Positions 57,253 to 64,000 of a stretch of DNA of 64,000 bases are shown here, piece by piece. How positions within the stretch are numbered: position 1 is the stretch's first letter; each line of letters starts with the position of its first letter. The position numbers and the translations under genes were made by a program. The notes beneath the pieces are model-generated. The model worked only from the letters and a program-made list of their open reading frames with translations. It was not told where the DNA came from and did not search any database. The stretch is from Streptomyces physcomitrii (lineage in GTDB: Bacteria > Actinomycetota > Actinomycetes > Streptomycetales > Streptomycetaceae). The stretch is from NCBI RefSeq assembly GCF_012273655.1, contig NZ_JAAWWP010000016.1, positions 62,001 to 126,000 of the forward strand, read 5' to 3'.

Positions 57253-58491
57253 TCAGTCGCCCTGGCCGGAGACGGGGGAGGGGGCGTGCAGCCATGACGG
57301 GTCGAAGTGCGGTACGTACAGCAGCAGATAGGTGCCGACCGGGGTGGTGGCGTAGGTGCGCCCCGAGCGGGTCCGGTAGGCGACCTCGGTGCCCTCGGCG
57401 CAGCGGTCGCCGACGCGCACCCCCCAGACGGGGAGCCCGGCGGCCAGCACGGACCGCCCGGGGAGATGGTCGAGCAGCCAGCGCTCACCGGCGGAGCCGA
57501 GCGGTTCGGCCTTGCGCCGCTGCAAGGTCTGCAGGACACCCGCCGCGACCGCGGGCGGCCGGGAGGCCAGGCTCGCCGCCCGGCGCAGCCGCTGTGCCGA
57601 GGCCCGCCACGGCCGCCCGGGGGCGGGCAGCAGCGCGTCGTCGACCAGTCCGTAGCCGCGCAGGCGGCGGGTGAGGGTGTGCCACTGCCGGCCCAGGCCG
57701 AGCGCGTCCACCTCCCGCGCCAGCGCCGGGACGCCCTCCTCGGTGATCTCCACGAGCAGCAGGGAGGCGTCGAGCAGATCGCGTGCCCGCCAGTCCCGTT
57801 CGAAGCCCTCCTCCAGCAGGGCCAGCAGCTGCCGGGCCGGGCCGGTGCGGCGCACCCCGGGCGGATCGGAGACCGGGCGGACCCGCCAGGGCCGGCCGGT
57901 GGTCTCCATGGAGACGAGCTCGACCGCCTGATGGTCGAGAAGCAGTTCGTCGTGGGAGGGCCGCACCATGTTCAGGGCGACATCGACACCGCGCTCGGTG
58001 CCCTGGAAGGCCAGGGAGTCCGGCTGCCACCCCTGGTCCCGCAGGTGCCCCGCGGCCTCCCAGACCTGCCGCGGAGTGCGGGCCACCAGATCCACGTCGG
58101 TGGAGTCGCGAAGCCAGCCCGGCGGGTAGAGGCGGCCGATCTCCGGCCCCTTCATCCGGCGCAGTTCCGGTACGGCGCGGGTCAACTCGCCCACCAGGCC
58201 CCCGTAGCGCTGCTCCTGTTCCCGCCAGAAGGAGACCTCGTAGGCGAGCCCGGGGGTGAGCGGATAGCCCTCGGTGAGCAGGGCGCTGGCGAGGACGATC
58301 CGCAGCTTGTGCCGCGAGGCGTACCGGAAGACCGCCATCCAGCTCGGCTCGTGGGAGCGCTCCACGGCACGCAGCAGGTCCGCCAGGTACTCGCTGCTCA
58401 GCTCGCGGAAGTCCGCGCCGTCCTCGGCCGCGGTGACCTCCTCGGCCGCGGTGCCCTGCTCCTCGGCCATCAGGCCCTCCTCCGCCGTCAT
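57253..58491 (-). CDS. Nucleotidyltransferase-fold protein
   Basis: 412 residues. The central block MKGPEIGRLYPPGWLRDSTDVDLVARTP has the Gly...DxD pattern of the minimal nucleotidyltransferase family (NTP_transf_5-like, as in proteins beside lasso-peptide and polysaccharide genes). The rest is helical with an Arg-rich middle part. ATG 58491 overlaps the GNAT stop (ATGA). It could transfer a nucleotide or phosphate to a pathway intermediate. Catalytic competence rests on the DVDL pair alone and is not certain. Confidence 0.65.
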   Translation of the reverse strand: MTAEEGLMAEEQGTAAEEVTAAEDGADFRELSSEYLADLLRAVERSHEPSWMAVFRYASRHKLRIVLASALLTEGYPLTPGLAYEVSFWREQEQRYGGLVGELTRAVPELRRMKGPEIGRLYPPGWLRDSTDVDLVARTPRQVWEAAGHLRDQGWQPDSLAFQGTERGVDVALNMVRPSHDELLLDHQAVELVSMETTGRPWRVRPVSDPPGVRRTGPARQLLALLEEGFERDWRARDLLDASLLLVEITEEGVPALAREVDALGLGRQWHTLTRRLRGYGLVDDALLPAPGRPWRASAQRLRRAASLASRPPAVAAGVLQTLQRRKAEPLGSAGERWLLDHLPGRSVLAAGLPVWGVRVGDRCAEGTEVAYRTRSGRTYATTPVGTYLLLYVPHFDPSWLHAPSPVSGQGD

Positions 58492-59318
58492 GACGTGGTC
58501 ACCCACAGCGCGAAGAGCGGCGCCCACCCGGCGCGCAGCAGACCGTCGTGGAGCCGGTCGGCCTTCCCCTCCTCGTCCTCGATCACATTGCCGCGCACAC
58601 CTGCGGCGCTCCGGGCGATGCGGTCGAACATGGCACGGGTCAGCGCGGCCGTCATCGCGCGCTCCTCGAACTCGGGGAGGACATGGACATCGATCAGGTC
58701 GTGGAAGAGAGCGCCGGTCACCTCGTCCGGGGCGGGGTCGGTCCAGGTGATGTGGCCGATCTCGCCTCCCGCCGCCTCGGCCACCAGACCGTGCAGCGCC
58801 CCTGGGCCGGTGAACCGCACCGTCTCCTCCAGATAGGCGTCGACGGCCCGGGGGTCGCGCACCGCGCCGTGGTAGCCGTCGAGCATGGCCCGCCGCATCA
58901 TCGACTTCACGAAGGGCACGCTCCCCGCGTCCGCGGGGACCAGCCGGATTCCCGGCGGAGGCTCGGCGGACGGGGGGCCCTCGGTGCGCGCCACATAGCG
59001 CACCAGCCTGCGGAACGGCTTCTCCGGGACGGCGCCCGCCTGGGCCTCCACGCGCAGCAGGACCCGGTCCGCCTCACCGGCCGCGAGCAGGTCCTCGGCC
59101 AACTCGCCTCCCATGACGGCGAATTCGTGCGCGGGGACGTAGAGGTCCTGGGAGTCGAGCACCGGGTCGTAGGAGGGGAAGGCGACGAACTGCTCCGCGC
59201 CCCGGGCGTACGCCGCCCCGTGGTCCGCGTAGTGGCGGGCCCGCTCCGCGCTGAGCGGTCCGGACCGGAGCAGTCCGTCGGCCTCGGTCACCGCACGGAT
59301 CTCCCGGCCCCCGGTCAT
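58488..59318 (-). CDS. GNAT-like N-acyltransferase
   Basis: 276 residues. The C-terminal half has the GNAT shape: HGLVAEAAGGEIGHITW (beta4), LIDVHVLPEFEERAMTAALT in place of the usual V-x-P-x-x-R/Q-G-x-G/A loop, and a helix ending ADRLHDGLLRAGW. The acetyl-CoA loop is degenerate, so activity is less certain. The N-terminal 130 residues are unassigned. ATG 59318 overlaps the dehydrogenase stop (ATGA). With the PIG-L deacetylase of the same cluster it could exchange the acyl group of an amino sugar; this is inference. Confidence 0.62.
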   Translation of the reverse strand: MTGGREIRAVTEADGLLRSGPLSAERARHYADHGAAYARGAEQFVAFPSYDPVLDSQDLYVPAHEFAVMGGELAEDLLAAGEADRVLLRVEAQAGAVPEKPFRRLVRYVARTEGPPSAEPPPGIRLVPADAGSVPFVKSMMRRAMLDGYHGAVRDPRAVDAYLEETVRFTGPGALHGLVAEAAGGEIGHITWTDPAPDEVTGALFHDLIDVHVLPEFEERAMTAALTRAMFDRIARSAAGVRGNVIEDEEGKADRLHDGLLRAGWAPLFALWVTTS

Positions 59319-60733
59319 CCGGGCCGCCCGGGCAGCGGGGAGGGTGCCGCTGTGCCGGTCTCCGCGCCGAGCGCCCTCGGCCGCAGCCAGGCGGGATGGC
59401 CCGCCTGCCGGTACACGACGTGTTCGGGCCAGGCCCGGCCGGCCAGCACGCCCTGGTTGTCCAGGACCACCAGCTCGCCCTCCCGGGGCTCGGTGAGCAG
59501 GCTGAGGTACGCCTCCTCGCGGAACTCCGCGTGGTCCGTCACGATCAGCACCGCCCGGGCCGCCCGGACCGCCTCCGGCAGCCGGGAGAGGGCGACCTCG
59601 GCGCCCAGCACCCGGTTGATCTCCTCGGCGCTGTAGAGAGGGTCGAAGACCCCGAAGGGAACGCCCAGTTGGGCCAGGCGGGCACTGATACCGACCGTGG
59701 GGCTGAGGGTGGACACCTTGATGTCGCCCTTGTACGCGAGTCCCAGGATGACGACCGGTCCGCGCAGGGCGACGGCGTCGGCCACCACGGAACGCATCCG
59801 CATGTCCGTCTCCACGGCCTGCGAGAGCAGGGTCAGCTCCTCGGCGTGCTCGGTCCCGGCGAGGAGATAGCGGCTGCCGAGGGGGACGCAGTAGCCGCCG
59901 GTGCCGAAGGAGGGATGGAAGGTGCCGATGTTCCACTTCGTACCGGCCAGGCGCAGGACCTCCACCATGTCCACATCGGGGTAGGCGAGGGTCAGTTGGT
60001 TGCCGAGGGTGATCTCCAGGTGCCGGTAGGCGTTCTCCACGCACTTCACCAGCTCGCCCTCGATATGGCTCGGGGCGCGGTGCAGCGTGTCGCACATCAG
60101 CGAGAGGACCGCGTACGCGGCTTCCGCCGACCGGCCGCCCACTCCGGAGTAGACGCGGTCCAGGTCGCGCAGACCGTAGCCCTCGGCGATGAACCAGTCG
60201 CGGCGCGGGGCCAGGGCGAGCAGCAGATCACGGTCCGCGGCGAGGCCGTTGGCGTGCAGCAGGGGCAGCAGCAGCGTCTCGACGGTGCCGGGGGTGAGCG
60301 TGGACTCGACGATCACCAGCGGGGGGCGGGCCTTCGGGCGTGCGGCGGTGGCCTCGACGATCGCGGTGAGGACGTCCACCAGGTCCCGGGAGTGCGGGCG
60401 GGCGCCGCGTTCGGTGGGGACGGCGACGAAGTGCACGGCCACATCCGGCGCGAGCGCCTCCGCGCGGTCGTCGGTGAGCGTCGCCGCGGGCGTACCGACA
60501 GGGTCCTCGGTGTCCGCGGCGCCCGCGGCGCGCAGCGCGGCCACCCGCTCGCCGCTGATGTCGTACCCGACGACGCGCACCTTCTCCGCCCTCAGGGCCT
60601 CGAAGGTGGAGAAGCCGATGTAGCCCATTCCCCACACCGACACGGCGCACCGGCCGCTGAGGAGGTCCGAGCGGTATTCCTCCGGGCTCCGGCCGGTCTG
60701 CGGAACCTGTTGGTCTGTGGAGGCAGCAGTCAT
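59315..60733 (-). CDS. Nucleotide-sugar 6-dehydrogenase (UDP-glucose / UDP-ManNAc dehydrogenase family)
   Basis: 472 residues. N-terminal NAD fold VWGMGYIGFSTFEALRAEKV (33-52), ESTLTPGT, the central helix LVKCVENAYRHLEI with Lys230, catalytic Cys282 in FGTGGYCVPLGSRYL and the C-terminal VILGLAYKGDIKV domain. The family oxidises C6 of a nucleotide sugar to a uronic acid in two steps. The Asp that usually follows the Cys motif is replaced by Gly-Ser. It is 58 nt after the PIG-L gene and overlaps the GNAT gene. A uronic-acid-type amino sugar is the expected product. Confidence 0.88.
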   Translation of the reverse strand: MTAASTDQQVPQTGRSPEEYRSDLLSGRCAVSVWGMGYIGFSTFEALRAEKVRVVGYDISGERVAALRAAGAADTEDPVGTPAATLTDDRAEALAPDVAVHFVAVPTERGARPHSRDLVDVLTAIVEATAARPKARPPLVIVESTLTPGTVETLLLPLLHANGLAADRDLLLALAPRRDWFIAEGYGLRDLDRVYSGVGGRSAEAAYAVLSLMCDTLHRAPSHIEGELVKCVENAYRHLEITLGNQLTLAYPDVDMVEVLRLAGTKWNIGTFHPSFGTGGYCVPLGSRYLLAGTEHAEELTLLSQAVETDMRMRSVVADAVALRGPVVILGLAYKGDIKVSTLSPTVGISARLAQLGVPFGVFDPLYSAEEINRVLGAEVALSRLPEAVRAARAVLIVTDHAEFREEAYLSLLTEPREGELVVLDNQGVLAGRAWPEHVVYRQAGHPAWLRPRALGAETGTAAPSPLPGRPG

Positions 60734-60791
60734 GGGGGTCTTCTCTTCCGTGTGGTGGCAACCGGAGTACGTGTGGTCGTCGCCGACGACG

Positions 60792-61448
60792 TCAGCCGAG
60801 GAGGGGGAAGGGGCGGTCCGTGCGGGCCCGCCGCACCAGGAGGGCCTCGGCGGCGGGTGCTCCGACCGCGAGCCCGTGGTGGCGGGCCAGCAGTTCGACC
60901 GCGTCCTCGTCCAGCCCTCGAAAGCCCTGGCCGGCGTAGCTGTAGCAGCGCAGTGCCCGCTTCTTCCGGTCCAGCTGGTCCACCACGGGTACGTACAGGT
61001 TCGGAGTGAACTCGCTGTGCCGTACGGTGCGGAACTCGTTGGGCCCGAACTGGACGAGCCCGGTGTCCGGCCAGCGCCGGGAGGAGGAGACCACCGCGTC
61101 GGCCAGGCGTACGTGGTCCCGGTGGGAGTCGCCCTCCCAGTGCGTCAGGACCGCGGCGGGCCGCGTCTTCTCGACCAGGGTGTCGATCAGCCCCACCAGC
61201 CGGTACTCGGGGATGTCCTCGACCTGGTCGTACCGGCCCTCCGCGAGCCAGTGGAGGCGGTGTCCGAGGATCTCGGCGGCCCTCTCGGCCGCGGCTCTGC
61301 GCTGCGGACGCAGCGCGGGGTCGTGCTCGGACACGGTCGCGAAGGCCACGGTCACCTCCGAGCCCCGGTCGCAGAGCTGGGCGACCGTCCCTCCCACCGC
61401 CAGCTCCGCGTCGTCGGGGTGGGCGGCGACGACGAGTACGGGGTTCAT
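60792..61448 (-). CDS. PIG-L family N-acetylglucosaminyl deacetylase
   Basis: 218 residues. The zinc signature VVAAHPDDAELAVGG (His10, Asp12, Asp13) and the distant THWEGDSHRDH block are both present. Such enzymes remove the acetyl group of GlcNAc-linked compounds (mycothiol, teicoplanin and others). ATG 61448 overlaps the pentapeptide gene stop (ATGA). Together with the sugar dehydrogenase and GNAT it points to an amino-sugar part in the product. Confidence 0.9.
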   Translation of the reverse strand: MNPVLVVAAHPDDAELAVGGTVAQLCDRGSEVTVAFATVSEHDPALRPQRRAAAERAAEILGHRLHWLAEGRYDQVEDIPEYRLVGLIDTLVEKTRPAAVLTHWEGDSHRDHVRLADAVVSSSRRWPDTGLVQFGPNEFRTVRHSEFTPNLYVPVVDQLDRKKRALRCYSYAGQGFRGLDEDAVELLARHHGLAVGAPAAEALLVRRARTDRPFPLLG

Positions 61449-62875
61449 GTGGACCCCTTGCGGCTGGTCGCCAGCGTCTCGGCGAAAGCGTGCAGGAAGA
61501 CGCGCAGTTCCTCGGCGTTCGGGCCGCCGGAGTCGGTGACCGCCTTGTCCAGCCCGGGGCAGCGGTCGGCGAAGAGGGGCGCCTTGACCCCGGCCAGGGA
61601 GACGCCGTGTGCGACGACCTTGACCCAGGTGGACTCGTAGAGCGCGGCCCCGTCCAGGACGGCTCCGGTCAGGTCGGACTGGCTGAAGCGGCTGTAGGCG
61701 CAGTTGGCGCCCGCCAGTTGGGCCTCGCGCAGGTCGGCGGCGACGATCGCCTGGACGAGGGTGCTGTTGCGCAGGTCCGCGCCGCGCAGCCGCATCCCGC
61801 GCGGCGGGTCGCCGGTGATGCAGGCGCGGTAGAGGTTGGCGTTGCGCAGCCGCGCGTCGCTGAGGTCGGTGTCACGGGCCGTCAGGCACCGGCCGATGAG
61901 CGCGGTGAGATCGGCGCCGGAGAGATCGCTCTCGACGAGGTGCAGGTTCTCCGCGGTGGCTTCGCGCAGGTCCGCGCCGCGCAGCGAGGTCGTCGAGATC
62001 TTGCCGTCGGAGAGCGCGGCGCCGGCGAGGTCGGCGCCGTTGAGCGCGGAGCGGCGGATGCGCACGCCGGTGAGGTCGGCTCGGCGCAGTACGGCCCCTT
62101 CCACGGCGACGTCGCAGAGGTCCGCTCCCACGGCGGCCAGGCCCGCGGCGGACCAGCCCCGTCCGCGGACCGTGTCCACCCGCAGACCGGGCAGGCTCGC
62201 CTCGGCCAGCACCAACTCGTCGGCGCAGGTGAGGCGTTGCAGCACCAGCCCGTGCCCGGTCGCCGCCCGCAGCGAGGTGCCGCGCAGGCTCGACTTCGTC
62301 ACCGTCGTCTGGTCCAGACGGGCCCGGTCCAGACCGGCGTGATCGAGGAGGCACTCGTTGAGGGTGGCGCCCTGCAGATTGGCTCCGGGCAGGGAGGCCC
62401 GGCTCAGATCGCACTGGTAGAAGCCCGCGCCCGCCAGCTGGGAACCGCCCAGCTGGACGTCCCGCATGCTGCACCCGTGGAAGAGGGTGCCGGTGGCGTC
62501 CCGCAGCCCCGTGAGGTCGGCCCCGTCGAGTCTGCAGGTCTGCACCGCGAGCGCGTGGACGTAGGCGGCGCGCAGGCTGGCCCCGGCGAGGTCGGTGCGC
62601 TCCATGCCCGGGCACACCATGGTGACCTCGCTGAGGTCGGCGCCCTGCAGGACGGTGCCGTGCAGGACCGCCCGGTTGAGCGTGGCGCGCCGCAGATCCG
62701 CCCCGCTCAGGTCGAGACCGGCGAGGTCCGCCTCCACGAGGTCCAGTCCGCGTCCGGTGGTGTCGAGGAGGGACTGGGTCGTCTCGGACAGCTTCTTGAG
62801 CGCGGCGGAGCGCGCCTTCGGGCTCTCCGCATGGGCTACGGCAAGACAACATTCGGTGTGCGCGGTCACTGCCAC
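61445..62875 (-). CDS. Pentapeptide-repeat protein
   Basis: 476 residues. After about 40 residues nearly the whole chain consists of A(D/N)LxX repeats (LVEADLAGLDLSGADLRRAT, SLRGADLREATAENLHLVES, DARLRNANLYRA), forming a right-handed quadrilateral beta-helix. Some members shield DNA gyrase against toxins, others are enzyme scaffolds. The long chain and position inside the operon favour self-protection or scaffolding. The start GTG 62875 has AGGAGAGGG upstream and overlaps the isomerase gene by 10 nt; an in-frame GTG at 62869 is possible. Confidence 0.86.
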   Translation of the reverse strand: MAVTAHTECCLAVAHAESPKARSAALKKLSETTQSLLDTTGRGLDLVEADLAGLDLSGADLRRATLNRAVLHGTVLQGADLSEVTMVCPGMERTDLAGASLRAAYVHALAVQTCRLDGADLTGLRDATGTLFHGCSMRDVQLGGSQLAGAGFYQCDLSRASLPGANLQGATLNECLLDHAGLDRARLDQTTVTKSSLRGTSLRAATGHGLVLQRLTCADELVLAEASLPGLRVDTVRGRGWSAAGLAAVGADLCDVAVEGAVLRRADLTGVRIRRSALNGADLAGAALSDGKISTTSLRGADLREATAENLHLVESDLSGADLTALIGRCLTARDTDLSDARLRNANLYRACITGDPPRGMRLRGADLRNSTLVQAIVAADLREAQLAGANCAYSRFSQSDLTGAVLDGAALYESTWVKVVAHGVSLAGVKAPLFADRCPGLDKAVTDSGGPNAEELRVFLHAFAETLATSRKGST

Positions 62876-63765
62876 GGTTGACGCCCTCTCCTGTCGAGGT
62901 CCTGGTCGTGCGCGGATGCGGTGCCCCTGCCGACGCGGGCGCGGGCGTCGTGATCCCCGAGGAGCTCGCGCAGCCAGGCACCGGTGCGCGCGGCCGTCTC
63001 CTCGTCCCACCTGGGGCCGTGTTCGAGCACCAGGACCGCCGGTGACGCCCGGGCCAGGAGCTCGGGGAGCACCGCCGGCAGGTCGAGGTACCCGTCGCCG
63101 GGCCGCTGGTCGGGAAGAGCCGGCTCGTGCCCGTGGACGGGGTACCGCTCGGCGGTGGTGTTGTACACGTGCATGCTGCGGATCGAGCGCCCGAGGTGCC
63201 GGGCGAACCGCACGGGACCGTAGGGCGGGCCGAGGAGGTGGGCGTGCCCGAGGTCGAGGCAGAACCCCAGCTCCGGGCGGCCGTCGAGGGCGGCGCGGTA
63301 CTGCTCGGGTGTGCGCAGCAGGGGATTCGGGGAGAGGTTCTCGATGAGTACGGGGACCCCGTATGTCCTGGCGAGCCCGGCCAGGCTGTCCAGGAACCCG
63401 TCGCGGGCGGCGGCGAAGCCTTCCGGCCGGAACGGCGGGTAGGGGCTGGGGAAGTGGACGACGACATGGACGGCGTCGATCCGGGCCGCGCAGCGGACCG
63501 TCTCGGTCACGAGGCGGAGCGCCTCCTCGGCGTCGCCGGGCTCCGGACCGGTGGGCGCGAACCTGCGCAGCGGCTGCGGCCCGTCGTAGGGGACCGGGGT
63601 GTGCAGCGCGGGGCGGACACCTGTCCGGCGGCAGAAGTCCGTGATCGCGGGCAGGGCGCCGGACGGGTAGTTGTAGAACTCGACCACGTCCGGCTCGAAG
63701 TGCCTGAGCCGGTCCAGGGCGTCCGGGTCGGCGAGCGCGCTCGTCGAGACACCGAGCAGGGTCAT
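62866..63765 (-). CDS. TIM-barrel sugar isomerase/epimerase-like protein (xylose isomerase-like)
   Basis: 299 residues. AP_endonuc_2/xylose-isomerase-like barrel: VVEFYNYPSG, VHVVVHFPSPYPPF, PVLIENLSPNP (metal Glu), GFCLDLGHAHLLG (Asp/His pair), SMHVYNTTAERYPVHGHEPA and VLVLEHGPRWDEET. It should be metal-dependent and act on a sugar, sugar phosphate or hydroxy acid. The start ATG 63765 overlaps the ligase stop (ATGA). The substrate is unknown. Confidence 0.85.
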   Translation of the reverse strand: MTLLGVSTSALADPDALDRLRHFEPDVVEFYNYPSGALPAITDFCRRTGVRPALHTPVPYDGPQPLRRFAPTGPEPGDAEEALRLVTETVRCAARIDAVHVVVHFPSPYPPFRPEGFAAARDGFLDSLAGLARTYGVPVLIENLSPNPLLRTPEQYRAALDGRPELGFCLDLGHAHLLGPPYGPVRFARHLGRSIRSMHVYNTTAERYPVHGHEPALPDQRPGDGYLDLPAVLPELLARASPAVLVLEHGPRWDEETAARTGAWLRELLGDHDARARVGRGTASAHDQDLDRRGRQPWQ

Positions 63766-64000
63766 GGGGCACCACCCGCCAGGCGCAGGGCCAGCTCCCG
63801 CGCGGCGAGGCGGTCCGCCTTGCCGGTCCGGCCCAGCGGGAGTTCGTCGACGGTGTGCACCTGGTCCGGCAGCTTGTACGGCTCCAGGCGCTCGCGGCCC
63901 CACGCCCGCAGCTCCCCGCGGGGCGGCACCGGCCGGGATCCGCGGACGACCAGCAGATGGGTGCGCTCGCCGAGATCCGGATCGGGCACCCCGACGGCGA
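63762..64000 (-). CDS. Acyl-AMP ligase (ANL superfamily), C-terminal part at window edge
   Basis: Only the last 78 codons are visible; the frame continues past the right edge. The residues AVGVPDPDLGERTHLLVVRG, LEPYKLPDQVHTVDELPLGR and TGKADRLAARELA are the C-terminal subdomain with the catalytic Lys in GRTGKADR. It is the second discrete ligase of the cluster and may load the carrier-thioesterase protein. The cluster therefore extends to the right of this window. Confidence 0.85.
   Translation of the reverse strand, partial: AVGVPDPDLGERTHLLVVRGSRPVPPRGELRAWGRERLEPYKLPDQVHTVDELPLGRTGKADRLAARELALRLAGGAP

Overview
The window is high-GC actinobacterial DNA and almost certainly comes from a Streptomyces. 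The reasons are the codon bias, many GTG starts, start/stop overlaps of the ATGA/GTGA type, a TTA (bldA-type) codon in one small gene, a 2-methylisoborneol operon, an allantoin operon and a secreted RNase Sa-type nuclease. No rRNA, tRNA, CRISPR, insertion sequence or phage gene was seen.

Layout. 1-3.0 kb (minus): a trehalose-phosphate-synthase-like GT20 enzyme, an MFS transporter and a HAD phosphatase cut by the window edge. 3.4-5.4 kb (plus): an overlapping ROK sugar kinase and NagA (N-acetylglucosamine use). 6.2-9.9 kb (plus): the 2-methylisoborneol operon, made of a family 2B encapsulin shell, the terpene cyclase cargo and the GPP C-methyltransferase. 10-17 kb: a HipA-like kinase, then a purine/allantoin block (malate synthase, MocA-like protein, DUF5955-like protein with a TTA codon, allantoinase, allantoicase) in which no IclR-type AllR regulator is visible. 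17-23 kb: an SDR with a large internal deletion, a DHFR/RibD-like reductase, a secreted RNase, a small membrane protein, a histidine kinase/response regulator pair and a P450. 23-30 kb: a probable inositol or sugar regulon (Gfo/Idh dehydrogenase, GntR regulator, three-gene ABC importer, ROK kinase). 30-37.5 kb: SNF2 helicase plus SWIM protein, glutamate dehydrogenase and conserved hypotheticals. 37.5-43 kb: an oxidative operon (Baeyer-Villiger-type FMO, AurF-like diiron protein, ferredoxin-fused NADP reductase) below a TetR gene and a near-perfect 25-bp palindrome, then a decayed hydroxyacid dehydrogenase.

43.3-64 kb is the most unusual part: eighteen minus-strand genes from a partial acyl-AMP ligase at the right edge to two ABC exporters at 44.6 kb (plus an aminotransferase at 43.3 kb), nearly all overlapping or less than 60 nt apart. 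It contains a well-conserved ComA (phosphosulfolactate synthase), a VOC protein, two stand-alone acyl-AMP ligases, a carrier protein-thioesterase fusion, a nucleotide-sugar dehydrogenase, a PIG-L deacetylase, a GNAT, a nucleotidyltransferase-like protein, an NDK-like protein with an altered active site, two methyltransferases, a hexapeptide acyltransferase, a pentapeptide-repeat protein and a TIM-barrel isomerase. I read it as a biosynthetic cluster for an unrecognised, possibly sulfonated, amino-sugar-containing metabolite that is exported by the paired ABC proteins. It continues beyond the window.
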